A stretch of DNA of 64,000 nucleotides from Ferrovibrio sp. (GTDB lineage Bacteria > Pseudomonadota > Alphaproteobacteria > Ferrovibrionales > Ferrovibrionaceae). The notes under the pieces are model-generated. The model had not been told where the DNA came from. It ran no database searches and saw only the letters and a program-made list of their open reading frames with translations. The stretch spans positions 62,001 to 126,000 of the forward strand of contig NZ_JAGOLP010000003.1 of assembly GCF_017994015.1 (NCBI RefSeq), read 5' to 3'. The number at the start of each line of letters is the position of its first letter. The first letter of the stretch is position 1. The position numbers and the translations under genes were made by a program. This document shows positions 35,671-43,864 of the stretch, in pieces.

Positions 35671-36362
35671 GCGGCGGCTCCCAGAGCTTGCAGCGGCAAC
35701 AGGCGGGTGGCGATGGCGGCGCGGGTTTCATCGTCGTGCACAATCGCCACGATTGCGGTGCCGCGCCGGCGCGCATCATCAATCAGATTTATGACAATTG
35801 TGCGATTGGCCCCATCCAGCGAGGCGGTTGGTTCATCCAGCAGCAGGATTGGATGATCGGCGCAGAAGCCGCGTGCGATATTGATACGCTGCTGCTCGCC
35901 GCCCGAGAAAGTGGCCGGCGGCAGGTTCCACAGCTTTTCCGGGATATGCAGGATATGCAGCAATTCTGCCGCGCGCGCGCGGGCATCGGCCTGGGCAACG
36001 CCCCGCGCCAGCATTGGCTCGGCCACCACATCCAGTGTCGGCACACGCGGGATAACGCGCAGGAATTGCGTAACATAGCCTAATGTGCGGCGGCGAATAT
36101 CCAGTATCTGCCGCGGCGCGGCCTGCATGATATCCACCATGCGGCCATCATGGCGCAGCAGGATGCGGCCCTGTTGCGGCCGGTAATTGCCGTAGATCGA
36201 ACGCAGCAGAGTGGATTTTCCGGCGCCTGAAGGGCCATGCAGCACCACGCATTCACCAGCAGCCACCGTCAGTGCCGCATCGCGCAACACCGGCAGGGCA
36301 ACGCCGCCGCGCAGATGCAGAGTGAAAGTTTTACTCAGGTCTGCAACACGTATCATGTCCAT
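35667..36362 (-). CDS. phnL: C-P lyase complex ABC protein PhnL
   Basis: A 231-residue ABC-type ATPase of the C-P lyase system: Walker A GPSGAGKSTLLRSIYGNY, then YVTQFLRVIPRVPTLDVVAEPML, the signature FSGGEQQRINIARGF and Walker B LLLDEPTASLDG. It has no membrane partner and works with the soluble lyase complex. A start at 36362 is chosen because GTGTGAGG lies just upstream; an in-frame ATG at 36377 would overlap the phnK stop. The stop overlaps the phnM start. Confidence 0.93.
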   Translation of the reverse strand: MDMIRVADLSKTFTLHLRGGVALPVLRDAALTVAAGECVVLHGPSGAGKSTLLRSIYGNYRPQQGRILLRHDGRMVDIMQAAPRQILDIRRRTLGYVTQFLRVIPRVPTLDVVAEPMLARGVAQADARARAAELLHILHIPEKLWNLPPATFSGGEQQRINIARGFCADHPILLLDEPTASLDGANRTIVINLIDDARRRGTAIVAIVHDDETRAAIATRLLPLQALGAAA

Positions 36363-36369
36363 GCCGGCC

Positions 36370-37167
36370 TCACACATTCAGCACCGAGGAAACCAGCAAC
36401 TGCGTATAGGCATGTTGCGGATCGTCGAGTAATTGATCGGTCAGGCCGGTTTCCACCACTTCGCCGCGCCGCATCACCATCAGGCGATGCGCCAGCAGAC
36501 GGGCTACACCCAGGTCATGCGTCACCACGATCACCGCCACATTATGTTCCTGCACCAGCCGCCGCAGCAGATCGAGCAACCTGGCCTGCACCGAAACATC
36601 AAGCCCGCCGGTTGGCTCGTCCATCAGCACAATGCGTGGCCGGGTCACCAGATTGCGCGCAATCTGCAAACGCTGCTGCATGCCTCCGGAAAAATTGCGC
36701 GGCAGATCGTCGATCCGCTCGGCAGCGATCTCCACCGCAGCAAGCCATTCCAATGCAGCGCCCCGCAATTCGCCATAATGTTTGTGGCCCAGCGCCATCA
36801 TGCGTTCGCCGATATTGGCGCCGGCCGAAAAGGCCATACGCAGGCCATCGCGGGCATGCTGCTGCACAAAACCCCATTCCGTGCGCATGAGCTGTCGGCG
36901 CTGTGCTTCGCTGGCGGTCAGCAGGTCTGCGATGGTTTCCGCCTGAGTGCGATACAGCACCCGGCCGGCATCAGCCTGGATACGGCCGGCGAGGATATTC
37001 AGCAGCGTGGATTTTCCTGACCCCGATTCGCCAACAATGCCCAGCACCTCGCCCGGCCAGAGATCAAATGAAATATCGCGGCAGGCCGGCTGGCGACCAA
37101 AGCTCTTGTGCACTTCCTCAACGCTGAGCAAGGGCAGCGTGGCATCAAACATTATCTCGCCGGTCAT
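36370..37167 (-). CDS. phnK: C-P lyase complex ABC protein PhnK
   Basis: A 265-residue ABC ATPase closest to the oligopeptide-type subfamily, as PhnK is: Walker [17 protein letters not shown], then WGFVQQHARDGLRMAFSAGANIGERMM, signature FSGGMQQRLQIARNLV and Walker B IVLMDEPTGGLDVS. PhnK binds the PhnGHIJ core complex in E. coli. Its start overlaps the phnJ stop by four bases (ATGA), indicating coupled translation. Confidence 0.94.
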   Translation of the reverse strand: MTGEIMFDATLPLLSVEEVHKSFGRQPACRDISFDLWPGEVLGIVGESGSGKSTLLNILAGRIQADAGRVLYRTQAETIADLLTASEAQRRQLMRTEWGFVQQHARDGLRMAFSAGANIGERMMALGHKHYGELRGAALEWLAAVEIAAERIDDLPRNFSGGMQQRLQIARNLVTRPRIVLMDEPTGGLDVSVQARLLDLLRRLVQEHNVAVIVVTHDLGVARLLAHRLMVMRRGEVVETGLTDQLLDDPQHAYTQLLVSSVLNV

Positions 37168-38072
37168 TGCGCTGCCTCCTGGGCAAAAGGCGCCGATTGG
37201 CTGCCATGATGACCCGCGGCGCGGCGGTCACCGCAATAATCCGTGTCGGAGCAGACAAACATGCGCCCCCCTTTATCGTCGAGAATCACTTCATCAAGGA
37301 AGCTGTCGGTGGCGCCACACAGCGCACACGGTTCCGGCCAATGTTCAATACGGAACGGGTGATCGGCAAAATCCAGCGGCTGCACCTCGGTGTAAGGCGG
37401 CACGGCATAGATACGTTTCTCGCGCCCGGCGCCGAAGAGCTGCAAGGCGGCATTCATATGCAGTTTCGGCGTATCAAATTTTGGAATCGGCGAGCAGCGC
37501 ATCAGATAGCGCCCATTCACCAGCACCGGATAATCATAGGCGGTGGCGATATGACCATGCTGGGCGATATCTTCATACAGCTTCACATGCATCACGCCAT
37601 ATTCCGACAAGGCGTGCATCACGCGGGTTTCACTTTCCCGCGGCTCCAGCCACCGCAGCGGCTCCGGGATCGGCACCTGATAAACCAGGATCTGGCCCTC
37701 GGCCAATGGTATTTCCGGCACACGATGCCGGGTCTGGATCAGCGTGGCCTCTCGTGTCCGCTCGGTGGTGGCAACGCCGGTCATACGGGCGAAGAAGCGT
37801 CGGATCGACACAGCATTGGTGGTGTCATCGGCGCCCTGATCAATTACCTTCAGCACATCCGCCGCGCCGATCACCGCCGCCGTCACCTGCATGCCGCCCG
37901 TGCCCCAGCCATAAGGCAGCGGCATCTCACGGCTGCCAAACGGCACCTGATAACCCGGGATCGCCACCGCCTTGAGGATGGCACGGCGCAGCATGCGCTT
38001 GGTCTGCTCATCCAGAAAGGCGAAGTTATAGCCGGCCACGCTCATGCCGGTCTGATACTGCTGCTGGCTCAT
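37164..38072 (-). CDS. phnJ: Carbon-phosphorus lyase PhnJ (radical SAM)
   Basis: The 302-residue catalytic subunit that breaks the C-P bond by radical SAM chemistry. The cluster and radical cysteines are visible near the C terminus in CALCGATDSF and MFVCSDTDYC. The N-terminal SVAGYNFAFLDEQTKRMLRRAILKAVAIPGYQVPFGSREMPLPYGWGTGG stretch is nearly diagnostic for PhnJ. It overlaps phnI and phnK by four bases on either side, so stoichiometry is probably kept by translational coupling. Confidence 0.97.
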   Translation of the reverse strand: MSQQQYQTGMSVAGYNFAFLDEQTKRMLRRAILKAVAIPGYQVPFGSREMPLPYGWGTGGMQVTAAVIGAADVLKVIDQGADDTTNAVSIRRFFARMTGVATTERTREATLIQTRHRVPEIPLAEGQILVYQVPIPEPLRWLEPRESETRVMHALSEYGVMHVKLYEDIAQHGHIATAYDYPVLVNGRYLMRCSPIPKFDTPKLHMNAALQLFGAGREKRIYAVPPYTEVQPLDFADHPFRIEHWPEPCALCGATDSFLDEVILDDKGGRMFVCSDTDYCGDRRAAGHHGSQSAPFAQEAAQ

Positions 38073-39175
38073 TGTGCCGCCTCCGCAAAATCGCTATCGC
38101 CGGCTTGCGTAATTTCGCTGCGCATGGTGCGGATCAGGGTCAGTTCCGACTGGAAATCGACATGATGCGGCAGCTTCAAATGCTGCACAAAACCTGAAGC
38201 TTCCACATTATCGGCATGCGACAGCACAAATTCCTGATCCTGCGCCGGCGCGGTGATATCCTCCCCCAGCTCCTCGGCGCGCAACGCCCGATCCACCAGC
38301 GCCATCGCCATCGCCTTGCGCTCGGCAAAGCCGAAGGCCAAGCCATAACCCCGGGTGAATTTTGGCGGCTCCAGCCGTGAGCCACGGAACTGGTTGATCA
38401 TCTGGCATTCGGTCAGCGTGATATCGCCGATATCAACCGTGAAACCGAGTTCGGGAATATCCAGCTCAACCGCAACATTGCCGCTGCGGATTTCGCCGAC
38501 AAATGGATGCGACTTGGCATAGCCGCGCTGGGTGGAATAACCCAAGGCCAGCAGATAACCTTCATCACCCCGCGCCAGATTCTGTAGCCTTAGGGCACGA
38601 TCGGCAGGAAACATAAGCGGCTCCCGCGTCAGATCGCCCACCGGCGCCGCCTCGGCATCGGCAATTTCCGGCTCGATCAGCCCCTCGGCATTCAGCAGAT
38701 CAACCACCTGCGGCATGGTTTCTGCCAAGACGCCCTTACCTGCTGCTGGCGGCACCGGCACTGCTTGAGTTTCCATCAGGCCAAAATCCAGCAGGCGATG
38801 GGTGTAATCGAAGGTTGGGCCGAGCAATTGGCCGCCGGGCAGGTCTTTGAAGGTTGAGGAAATCCGCCGCGCCACCTGCATGCGGCTGGTGTTTATCGGC
38901 TCTGACACACCGATACGCGGCAACGTGGTGCGATAGGCGCGCAGCAGAAAGATGGCTTCCACCTGATCGCCACGCGCCTGTTTCAAAGCCAAAGCCGCTA
39001 GGTCTGGATCGTAGAGCGACCCTTCGGTCATCACACGATCCACGCCCAGGCTCTGCTGCTCGCGGATTTGCGCCACGCTCAATTCCGGCACCATCGGATC
39101 GCCGCGCCGGACTTCAGCCAGCAATGTGTGGGCATTCTCGATGGCAGCTTCGCCGCCCTTCACCGCCACATACAT
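38069..39175 (-). CDS. phnI: C-P lyase core subunit PhnI
   Basis: A 368-residue subunit that, with PhnG, PhnH and PhnL, forms ribose 1-methylphosphonate 5-triphosphate from ATP and phosphonate and by itself has nucleosidase activity. Recognisable parts are MYVAVKGGEAAIENAHTLLAEVRRGD at the start, VMTEGSLYDPDLAALALKQA, YTHRLLDFGLMETQAV and GYSTQRGYAKSHPFVGEIR. It starts just before the phnH stop region and overlaps phnJ by four bases. Confidence 0.96.
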   Translation of the reverse strand: MYVAVKGGEAAIENAHTLLAEVRRGDPMVPELSVAQIREQQSLGVDRVMTEGSLYDPDLAALALKQARGDQVEAIFLLRAYRTTLPRIGVSEPINTSRMQVARRISSTFKDLPGGQLLGPTFDYTHRLLDFGLMETQAVPVPPAAGKGVLAETMPQVVDLLNAEGLIEPEIADAEAAPVGDLTREPLMFPADRALRLQNLARGDEGYLLALGYSTQRGYAKSHPFVGEIRSGNVAVELDIPELGFTVDIGDITLTECQMINQFRGSRLEPPKFTRGYGLAFGFAERKAMAMALVDRALRAEELGEDITAPAQDQEFVLSHADNVEASGFVQHLKLPHHVDFQSELTLIRTMRSEITQAGDSDFAEAAQ

Positions 39176-39176
39176 G

Positions 39177-39788
39177 TCAATTCTCCTGCCTGCCGATTAG
39201 TGTTGAGCGCGGCAGTCCGATCAATTCGCCGTCGCGGCCCAGATAAAGATCAACACCACGCGGAAAGGCCGTCGCCATGGCGGCGCGCTGCTGCCAGAAA
39301 TCGCGGCCCAGGCCGCAATTCGGCACGGTTATCGCGTTTCTGATCCCGGGACCGCGCCCTTGCAGCATTGGCTCGTCGGTAAAATCCACCACCTGAATGA
39401 GCAGGCTGGCGCCGCGCTCCGGTGCCGCATCGCTGCCCCAGTCGAAGCTATGCAGCGGCGGCAGTTGATCGGCATGCAGCAGCACAATGGCCGCCTGCGC
39501 CGGTTCCTGCACCAGCGGCGCGCCGGTATGAAAGCGCAGCCAGCTTGATACCATGACTTCATCGAAGCCCGGCCCGATCCATACCGGTGTGTCAAGATCG
39601 CACAGTGCCAGCAATGCTGCTGCAAGCACCGGTGCCAGGCCGGCGGGATGACCGGACCTTGCCGGCATCGGCACCACACGGCCGGGATGCGACATGGCTT
39701 CCAGCAAAGCGCGAAAAGCCTCCTGGCTCTGTTGCACCGGATCATCAAAACCGGCAGCGGGCGGGGTTTGGCTCAACGGCTTGCTCAT
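39177..39788 (-). CDS. phnH: C-P lyase core subunit PhnH
   Basis: A 203-residue structural subunit of the C-P lyase core. QEAFRALLEAMSHPGRVVPMP near residue 22 and the C-terminal region GPGIRNAITVPNCGLGRDFWQQRAAMATAFPRGVDLYL are typical. The ATG at 39788 lies one base past the phnG stop; a longer open frame upstream overlaps phnG and has the wrong composition. PhnH resembles a PLP-enzyme fold without its cofactor (family knowledge). Confidence 0.94.
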   Translation of the reverse strand: MSKPLSQTPPAAGFDDPVQQSQEAFRALLEAMSHPGRVVPMPARSGHPAGLAPVLAAALLALCDLDTPVWIGPGFDEVMVSSWLRFHTGAPLVQEPAQAAIVLLHADQLPPLHSFDWGSDAAPERGASLLIQVVDFTDEPMLQGRGPGIRNAITVPNCGLGRDFWQQRAAMATAFPRGVDLYLGRDGELIGLPRSTLIGRQEN

Positions 39789-39789
39789 C

Positions 39790-40293
39790 TCAATCCTCAC
39801 CACGCACCAGCGTGAAAAAATCCACCTTGGTGGCCGCCACTTTGCTGGCCCAGGCTTGCTGCTTTGCTGCCAGTTCGGCTTCCAAGGCTGAGAGCAGCAG
39901 CGTTTCCAGCCATTCGGCGCCGGCAGCGTCCTGTGCCAGCGCATCGCACAAAGCCACCATCTCGGCCTTGCGCTGATCCCGGCCCTGCACATAACCCACC
40001 CCCATGGCACCATCATTCTCCAGCACCACAACGCAGCGGCTCACCGTCATCTCACCCAGATTGAAGCGCTGGCCAACCCCGCCGGCACGGGCACGCAGCA
40101 TGGCCAGCCCGGTTTCCGGTGGCTTGAGGCGGCGATAGACCGGCAGTGCCGGCCAGGCTTGCAGCACGCTTTGCAGCCGTGCCGCATCGGCGCGCGCCAG
40201 CAGCCGCAAACGGCGCTGCCGGGCAATCTGGCCAGCCTGCGGGGCGGGCTGCGGGGCAGGCTGTTGCTGGTCTTGTTGTGGCAGGACGGACAT
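39790..40293 (-). CDS. phnG: C-P lyase core subunit PhnG
   Basis: A 167-residue subunit of the C-P lyase core and first gene of the phnG-N operon. After a Gln/Pro-rich N terminus come RLRLLARADAARL, VYRRLKPPETGLAMLRARAGGVGQRFNLGEMTVSRCVV and GVGYVQGRDQRKAEMVALCDAL, all PhnG patterns. The ATG at 40293 has AAGAGG upstream; an ATG seven codons earlier is less likely. The gene is divergent from phnF, with a PhnF-type operator 29-50 bases before it. Confidence 0.93.
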   Translation of the reverse strand: MSVLPQQDQQQPAPQPAPQAGQIARQRRLRLLARADAARLQSVLQAWPALPVYRRLKPPETGLAMLRARAGGVGQRFNLGEMTVSRCVVVLENDGAMGVGYVQGRDQRKAEMVALCDALAQDAAGAEWLETLLLSALEAELAAKQQAWASKVAATKVDFFTLVRGED

Positions 40294-40321
40294 CCGGACC
40301 TCTTGCGCAAACATCTATATT

Positions 40322-40343
40322 TGTCTAGACATCTAAATGTCTA
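40322..40343. promoter_or_regulatory. PhnF operator candidate between phnG and phnF
   Basis: TGTCTAGACA (40322-40331) is a perfect 10-bp palindrome of the GTCTAGAC type bound by HutC/PhnF-class GntR proteins. An overlapping AGACAT-CTAA-ATGTCT dyad follows (40327-40342), and TGTCTA repeats directly at 40322 and 40338. It lies in the divergent promoter region, closest to phnG. Confidence 0.65.
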
Positions 40344-40378
40344 CGCCGATCCATGGTCTACTATCAAGCCAGTTTTCG

Positions 40379-40396
40379 GCGAAGTTTTTATGACAG
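40379..40396 (-). promoter_or_regulatory. Candidate Pho box for the phnG operon
   Basis: On the minus strand CTGTCATAAAA matches the first repeat and spacer of the PhoB consensus; the second half (ACTTCGC) is weak. It is about 90 bases upstream of phnG, beyond the PhnF operator, a sensible place for an activator. Confidence 0.35.
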
Positions 40397-40422
40397 GATC
40401 CACATTTCCTGGAGGCAGACAT

Positions 40423-41145
40423 ATGGTTGAGCGTGGCAGCGGCATGGCGGTGTGGCGACAAATCGCCAGCGAGATCGAGCAGGCAATCCGGCGCGGCCAG
40501 CATGCACCAGGTGCGCAATTGCCCACCGAGAAACAGCTTTCCGAACAATTCGGCGTTAATCGCCATACCGTACGCCAGGCGATGAACCGGCTGGCCGAGA
40601 CCGGCCTGGTGAGCATCGAACAGGGCCGCGGCATGTTTGTGGCGGAGCGCGCCCTGGATTATGCCCTGGGCGCCCGCACCCGCTTTACCGAGAATCTGCT
40701 GACCAAGCAGAAGCAGCCTCTGCGGGAACTGGTTTCGGCCATGCAGATTGCCGCACCGGCAGATATTGCGCGGGCGCTGGGCCTGCCCACCGGCAGCGGC
40801 TTATGGCAACTGGAAACGCTCAATCGCGCCGATGGCAAAAAGATCAGCGTCAGCAGCCATTATTTTCCGGTGGATCGTTTTCCCGCCATGCCAGAGCTGT
40901 TTCGCCGTCACGGCTCGATCACCGGCGCGCTTAAAGCCGGCGGTGTGCCGGATTATCGCCGCCGCTTCACCCGGGTGGCCGCCAAACTGATTGCCGCTTC
41001 TGATGCACGCCTGCTTGACCTGCCGCGCAGCCGGCCCGTGCTGCAAAGCGAAACCGTGAATGTGGATGAGCGCGGCCGGCCGGTGGAGTTTGTGCGCGCC
41101 CGCTTTGCCGCCGATCATGTGGTGCTCACCATCGAGCATGACTAG
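40423..41145 (+). CDS. phnF: GntR/HutC-family regulator PhnF
   Basis: A 240-residue regulator. The winged helix is LPTEKQLSEQFGVNRHTVRQAMNRLAETGLVSIEQGRGMFVAE; from about residue 90 a UTRA ligand-binding domain follows (RFTENLLTKQKQPLREL, LPTGSGLWQLETLNRADGKKISVSSHYFP). The ATG at 40423 has GGAGG seven bases upstream, better than the in-frame ATG at 40390. It is divergent from the C-P lyase operon and presumably represses it through the palindromes at 40322-40343. Confidence 0.92.
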   Translation: MVERGSGMAVWRQIASEIEQAIRRGQHAPGAQLPTEKQLSEQFGVNRHTVRQAMNRLAETGLVSIEQGRGMFVAERALDYALGARTRFTENLLTKQKQPLRELVSAMQIAAPADIARALGLPTGSGLWQLETLNRADGKKISVSSHYFPVDRFPAMPELFRRHGSITGALKAGGVPDYRRRFTRVAAKLIAASDARLLDLPRSRPVLQSETVNVDERGRPVEFVRARFAADHVVLTIEHD

Positions 41146-41316
41146 TTTTTATATATTAAAATCAATGAGATAAATCGTTTCATCGGAAAAGCGAGCGACC
41201 CGCCAATTACACATGGATAATTTGTTTTGTCTGTTTAAATACATTTTCTCATGAGTATTTATGCCGCCAGTCGCTAAATTTAGGCATTGTCCGTCGCATC
41301 TCAGGATACTGCCCGC

Positions 41317-42033
41317 ATGTATCACGCAATCCGCAATGTCGAGCCTGCAACAGCCTTCCCAGGCATAGAAATCCATGGCCTGGACCTGCAACAACGGCTT
41401 GGCGAAGTGGCGCTGGCCAGCCTGCTTGATCAATGGCATCAGCAGCCGGTTCTGGTTTTCCGCAACCAGCATCTCAGCGATAGCGAATTGCTCAGCTTCA
41501 GCCATCGCCTGGGCCAGCTTGATCCGGCGCCGGATACTAAAAGCAATGATCCGCCCGCTGCCTGCCTGCTATATGCGCGTGAAGTGCCGCCTGATGGCGG
41601 TGACATCCAGTTTCTCAACCTGCAAGCCGCCTACGAAACCCTGCCGCATGAAACCAGGCGCAAGATCGCCCGCTTGCGCTTGTTGCACGATAACGGCTTG
41701 CACGATGGCGGGCCGGGCAATTGGCATCCGCTGGTTACCAGTGATCCACTTAGCGGCCGCGCTGCTTTGCTGCTGGGTAGCCGCCGCAACACCAAGGTGG
41801 AAGGGCTGGATGCTGTTGCCGCCCAGGCCTTGCTGAACCAGTTATGGCAACATGCGACACAGCCGCAATTCACGCTGCGCCATATCTGGCGCCCGGGTGA
41901 TCTGGTGCTATGGAACAATGTCAGCGTGATGCAGCGCAGCGAGGTTGTCGATCCGGCCTCAAGCCACCAATTGCGCGGCATCCGATTGCGCCGGCTCTAT
42001 AGCAGCTGGGAACGCTATGCTGCCTATGCTTAA
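41317..42033 (+). CDS. TauD/TfdA-fold protein lacking the iron-binding triad
   Basis: A 238-residue protein clearly of the TauD/TfdA 2-oxoglutarate dioxygenase fold: GIEIHGLDL, QPVLVFRNQHLSDSELLSFSHRLGQL, VPPDGGDIQFLNLQAAYETLP, WHPLVTSDPLSGRAALLLG and RPGDLVLWNN. The W-H-x-D segment that should precede the VPPDGGD strand is absent (the chain runs DTKSNDPPAACLLYA), and the distal His of the D-N-R-x-x-x-H motif is Gln (NNVSVMQRSE). The Arg-containing C terminus that binds 2-oxoglutarate remains. It is therefore probably not an iron oxygenase. It follows phnF and overlaps stops with marR. A TTG at 41287 could add ten residues. Confidence 0.8.
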   Translation: MYHAIRNVEPATAFPGIEIHGLDLQQRLGEVALASLLDQWHQQPVLVFRNQHLSDSELLSFSHRLGQLDPAPDTKSNDPPAACLLYAREVPPDGGDIQFLNLQAAYETLPHETRRKIARLRLLHDNGLHDGGPGNWHPLVTSDPLSGRAALLLGSRRNTKVEGLDAVAAQALLNQLWQHATQPQFTLRHIWRPGDLVLWNNVSVMQRSEVVDPASSHQLRGIRLRRLYSSWERYAAYA

Positions 42034-42458
42034 GCCGGCTCGCCCGGGCTGGCATCGCTGATGAAGCTGTTGAGCAGCTTCTTCAATTGCTGCACCCGGG
42101 TATGGCTGACATTGGCCAGCAAGGCCTCGCCACTGGCCTGGATATCCGGCTGTAGCCGCTGATAAACGCTGAGACCGTGGTCGGAAACAAACACCAACAC
42201 CTTGCGGCGGTCGCTCTGGTCCGGGGCGCGAAACAGCAAGGCGCGGGAAACCAGCCGGTCAACCAGTTTTGACAAGGCCGGCAGGTTGAACACCGCCTCG
42301 GCAGCCAGATCGCTCATCACCCGGCCCTGGCCATCGCTGAGGATATCCAGCACGCGCCATTCCTCGGCCGACAGATTCTCATCACGCAGGGCAGCGGCAA
42401 GCTGCGCGTCTATAAGGCGTTCTGCCCGCTTTAACAGCAATGAGAGGTCAGTATTCAT
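42030..42458 (-). CDS. MarR-family transcriptional regulator
   Basis: A 142-residue winged-helix repressor. The core is AALRDENLSAEEWRVLDILSDGQGRVMSDLAAEAVFNLPALSKLVDRLVSRALLFRAPDQSDRRKVLVFVSDHGLSVYQRL, the normal MarR DNA-binding domain, with dimer helices at both ends. It is divergent from the AmiC-like sensor gene 100 bases away, so it may control the amide-uptake cluster. It also shares its stop region with the TauD-like gene. A short AATCC/GGATT dyad at 42462-42477 lies at its start but is too weak to call an operator. Confidence 0.88.
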   Translation of the reverse strand: MNTDLSLLLKRAERLIDAQLAAALRDENLSAEEWRVLDILSDGQGRVMSDLAAEAVFNLPALSKLVDRLVSRALLFRAPDQSDRRKVLVFVSDHGLSVYQRLQPDIQASGEALLANVSHTRVQQLKKLLNSFISDASPGEPA

Positions 42459-42557
42459 GCTAATCCTGTTCCGGATTGGCTATAGCACCAGTTTTGCCGC
42501 AGCGACAAGACAGTTTCTGTGATTCGCGCGTGACATTGCCGTGTGGTCGGCGTTTTA

Positions 42558-43730
42558 ATGGCGGACATGTTGCAGGCGCAGATAACGGGGGTTGAGCGAC
42601 TGGCCGCTGGAATGGCATTTCCAGCGCCGTCCGGTCGCCGCCATGGCGCCAACCACACCACGCCGGGCAGCAGCCACCATCCTTACCGGGTGGGCTTGTT
42701 TGTGCCGCTGAGCAGTGCTGCCGCCGTATGGGGGCCAAGCTGCATGGCCTGTGCCGAATTGGCAGCGGAGGAAATCAATCGTGCCGGCGGCCTCAAGGGC
42801 CGCGAAGTGCAGCTGATTACCGTCGATGCCGGTGCGGCGCCCATGGCAGTGGCGGATGCGGCCGAACGGCTGCTGGATGACGAGGCGATTGACGTGGTGC
42901 TGGGCATGCATATCAGCGCTGTGCGCAATGCCCTGGCGCCACGGGTTTCCGGCCGCGCACCCTATATCTATACGCCGCTTTATGAAGGCGGCGAAGCGCG
43001 GCAAGGGGTTTACGCCATCGGCGAAACGCCGGAGGACCAGCTACGCCCCGCCCTGGCCTGGGCGGCGACGCAGCGCGGCGCCAAACGCTGGGCGCTGGTG
43101 GGCAATGATTATGTCTGGCCGCGCGCCAGCCATGCCCAGGCGCGGCGCTTCATCGCTGAATTCGGCGGCAGCGTAGTGGGCGAAGCGTATCTGCCGCTTG
43201 GCACCGAGGATTTTGATCATTGCCTGGAAGCCCTGGCAGCATTGGATGCAGATGCCGTGCTGCTGTCGCTGGTTGGCCAGGATGCCATCACCTTCAACCG
43301 CGCCTTTGGTGATCGCGGCCTGCATCGCCGCATGATCCGGCTGTCGATGTGTATCGACGAGAATACCCTACTCGGGATCGGCGCCGAGAATTCGCTCAAT
43401 CTCTATGCCGCTTCGGGCTATTTCACTTCACTCGATACCGATGCCAATCATGCCTTCATCGAGCGGTATCGCGGCCGCTTCGGTGACCGCGCCCCGGTGC
43501 CGAGCGCACTTGGCCAATCGATATACGAGGGCTTTGCCTTCCTCAATGCCGCCAGCAGCAGCGGCATGGACAGGCCATTGCGCATCCCGGGCGCCCGCGG
43601 CGCGGTCTATCTCAACAATGGCTGCAAACTGAACCCGATCTATCTGGCGGAAGCCGATGGCATCGAATTCCGTGTGCTGCCGCAGGCGCTGTCGCTGCCG
43701 CGCCAGGCAGCTGCCTCGCACTGGACCTGA
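42558..43730 (+). CDS. AmiC-like amide sensor (periplasmic-binding fold without signal peptide)
   Basis: A 390-residue protein of the Peripla_BP type I fold in the UrtA/FmdD/AmiC group: YRVGLFVPLSSAAAVWGPSCMACAELAAEEINRAGGLKGREVQLITVDAG, then VGNDYVWPRASHAQARRFIAEFGGSVVGEAYLPLGTEDFDHCLEAL. The N terminus has no signal peptide or lipobox, so it should stay in the cytoplasm, as AmiC of Pseudomonas does when it senses amides. A separate exported binding protein is encoded at 45578, which supports a regulatory role. It is divergent from MarR; no AmiR antiterminator is seen. A GTG at 42543 is an alternative start. Confidence 0.75.
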   Translation: MADMLQAQITGVERLAAGMAFPAPSGRRHGANHTTPGSSHHPYRVGLFVPLSSAAAVWGPSCMACAELAAEEINRAGGLKGREVQLITVDAGAAPMAVADAAERLLDDEAIDVVLGMHISAVRNALAPRVSGRAPYIYTPLYEGGEARQGVYAIGETPEDQLRPALAWAATQRGAKRWALVGNDYVWPRASHAQARRFIAEFGGSVVGEAYLPLGTEDFDHCLEALAALDADAVLLSLVGQDAITFNRAFGDRGLHRRMIRLSMCIDENTLLGIGAENSLNLYAASGYFTSLDTDANHAFIERYRGRFGDRAPVPSALGQSIYEGFAFLNAASSSGMDRPLRIPGARGAVYLNNGCKLNPIYLAEADGIEFRVLPQALSLPRQAAASHWT

Positions 43731-43864
43731 TCCAATCGAAATATTCATTGCACCGGAAATAGTTTCCTGGTTAAGTATTTTTCATCGGAACCGTTCGCTG
43801 ACGCGAGCGGCCTTGTCCGGCATTGGCATTTCGCCTGCCGGATAATGATGGGGGAGAAATCGGC

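Noticed and set aside
42462..42477. AATCC/GGATT dyad at the marR start as an operator
   Set aside because: Arms of five bases with a six-base spacer are expected by chance in such DNA.
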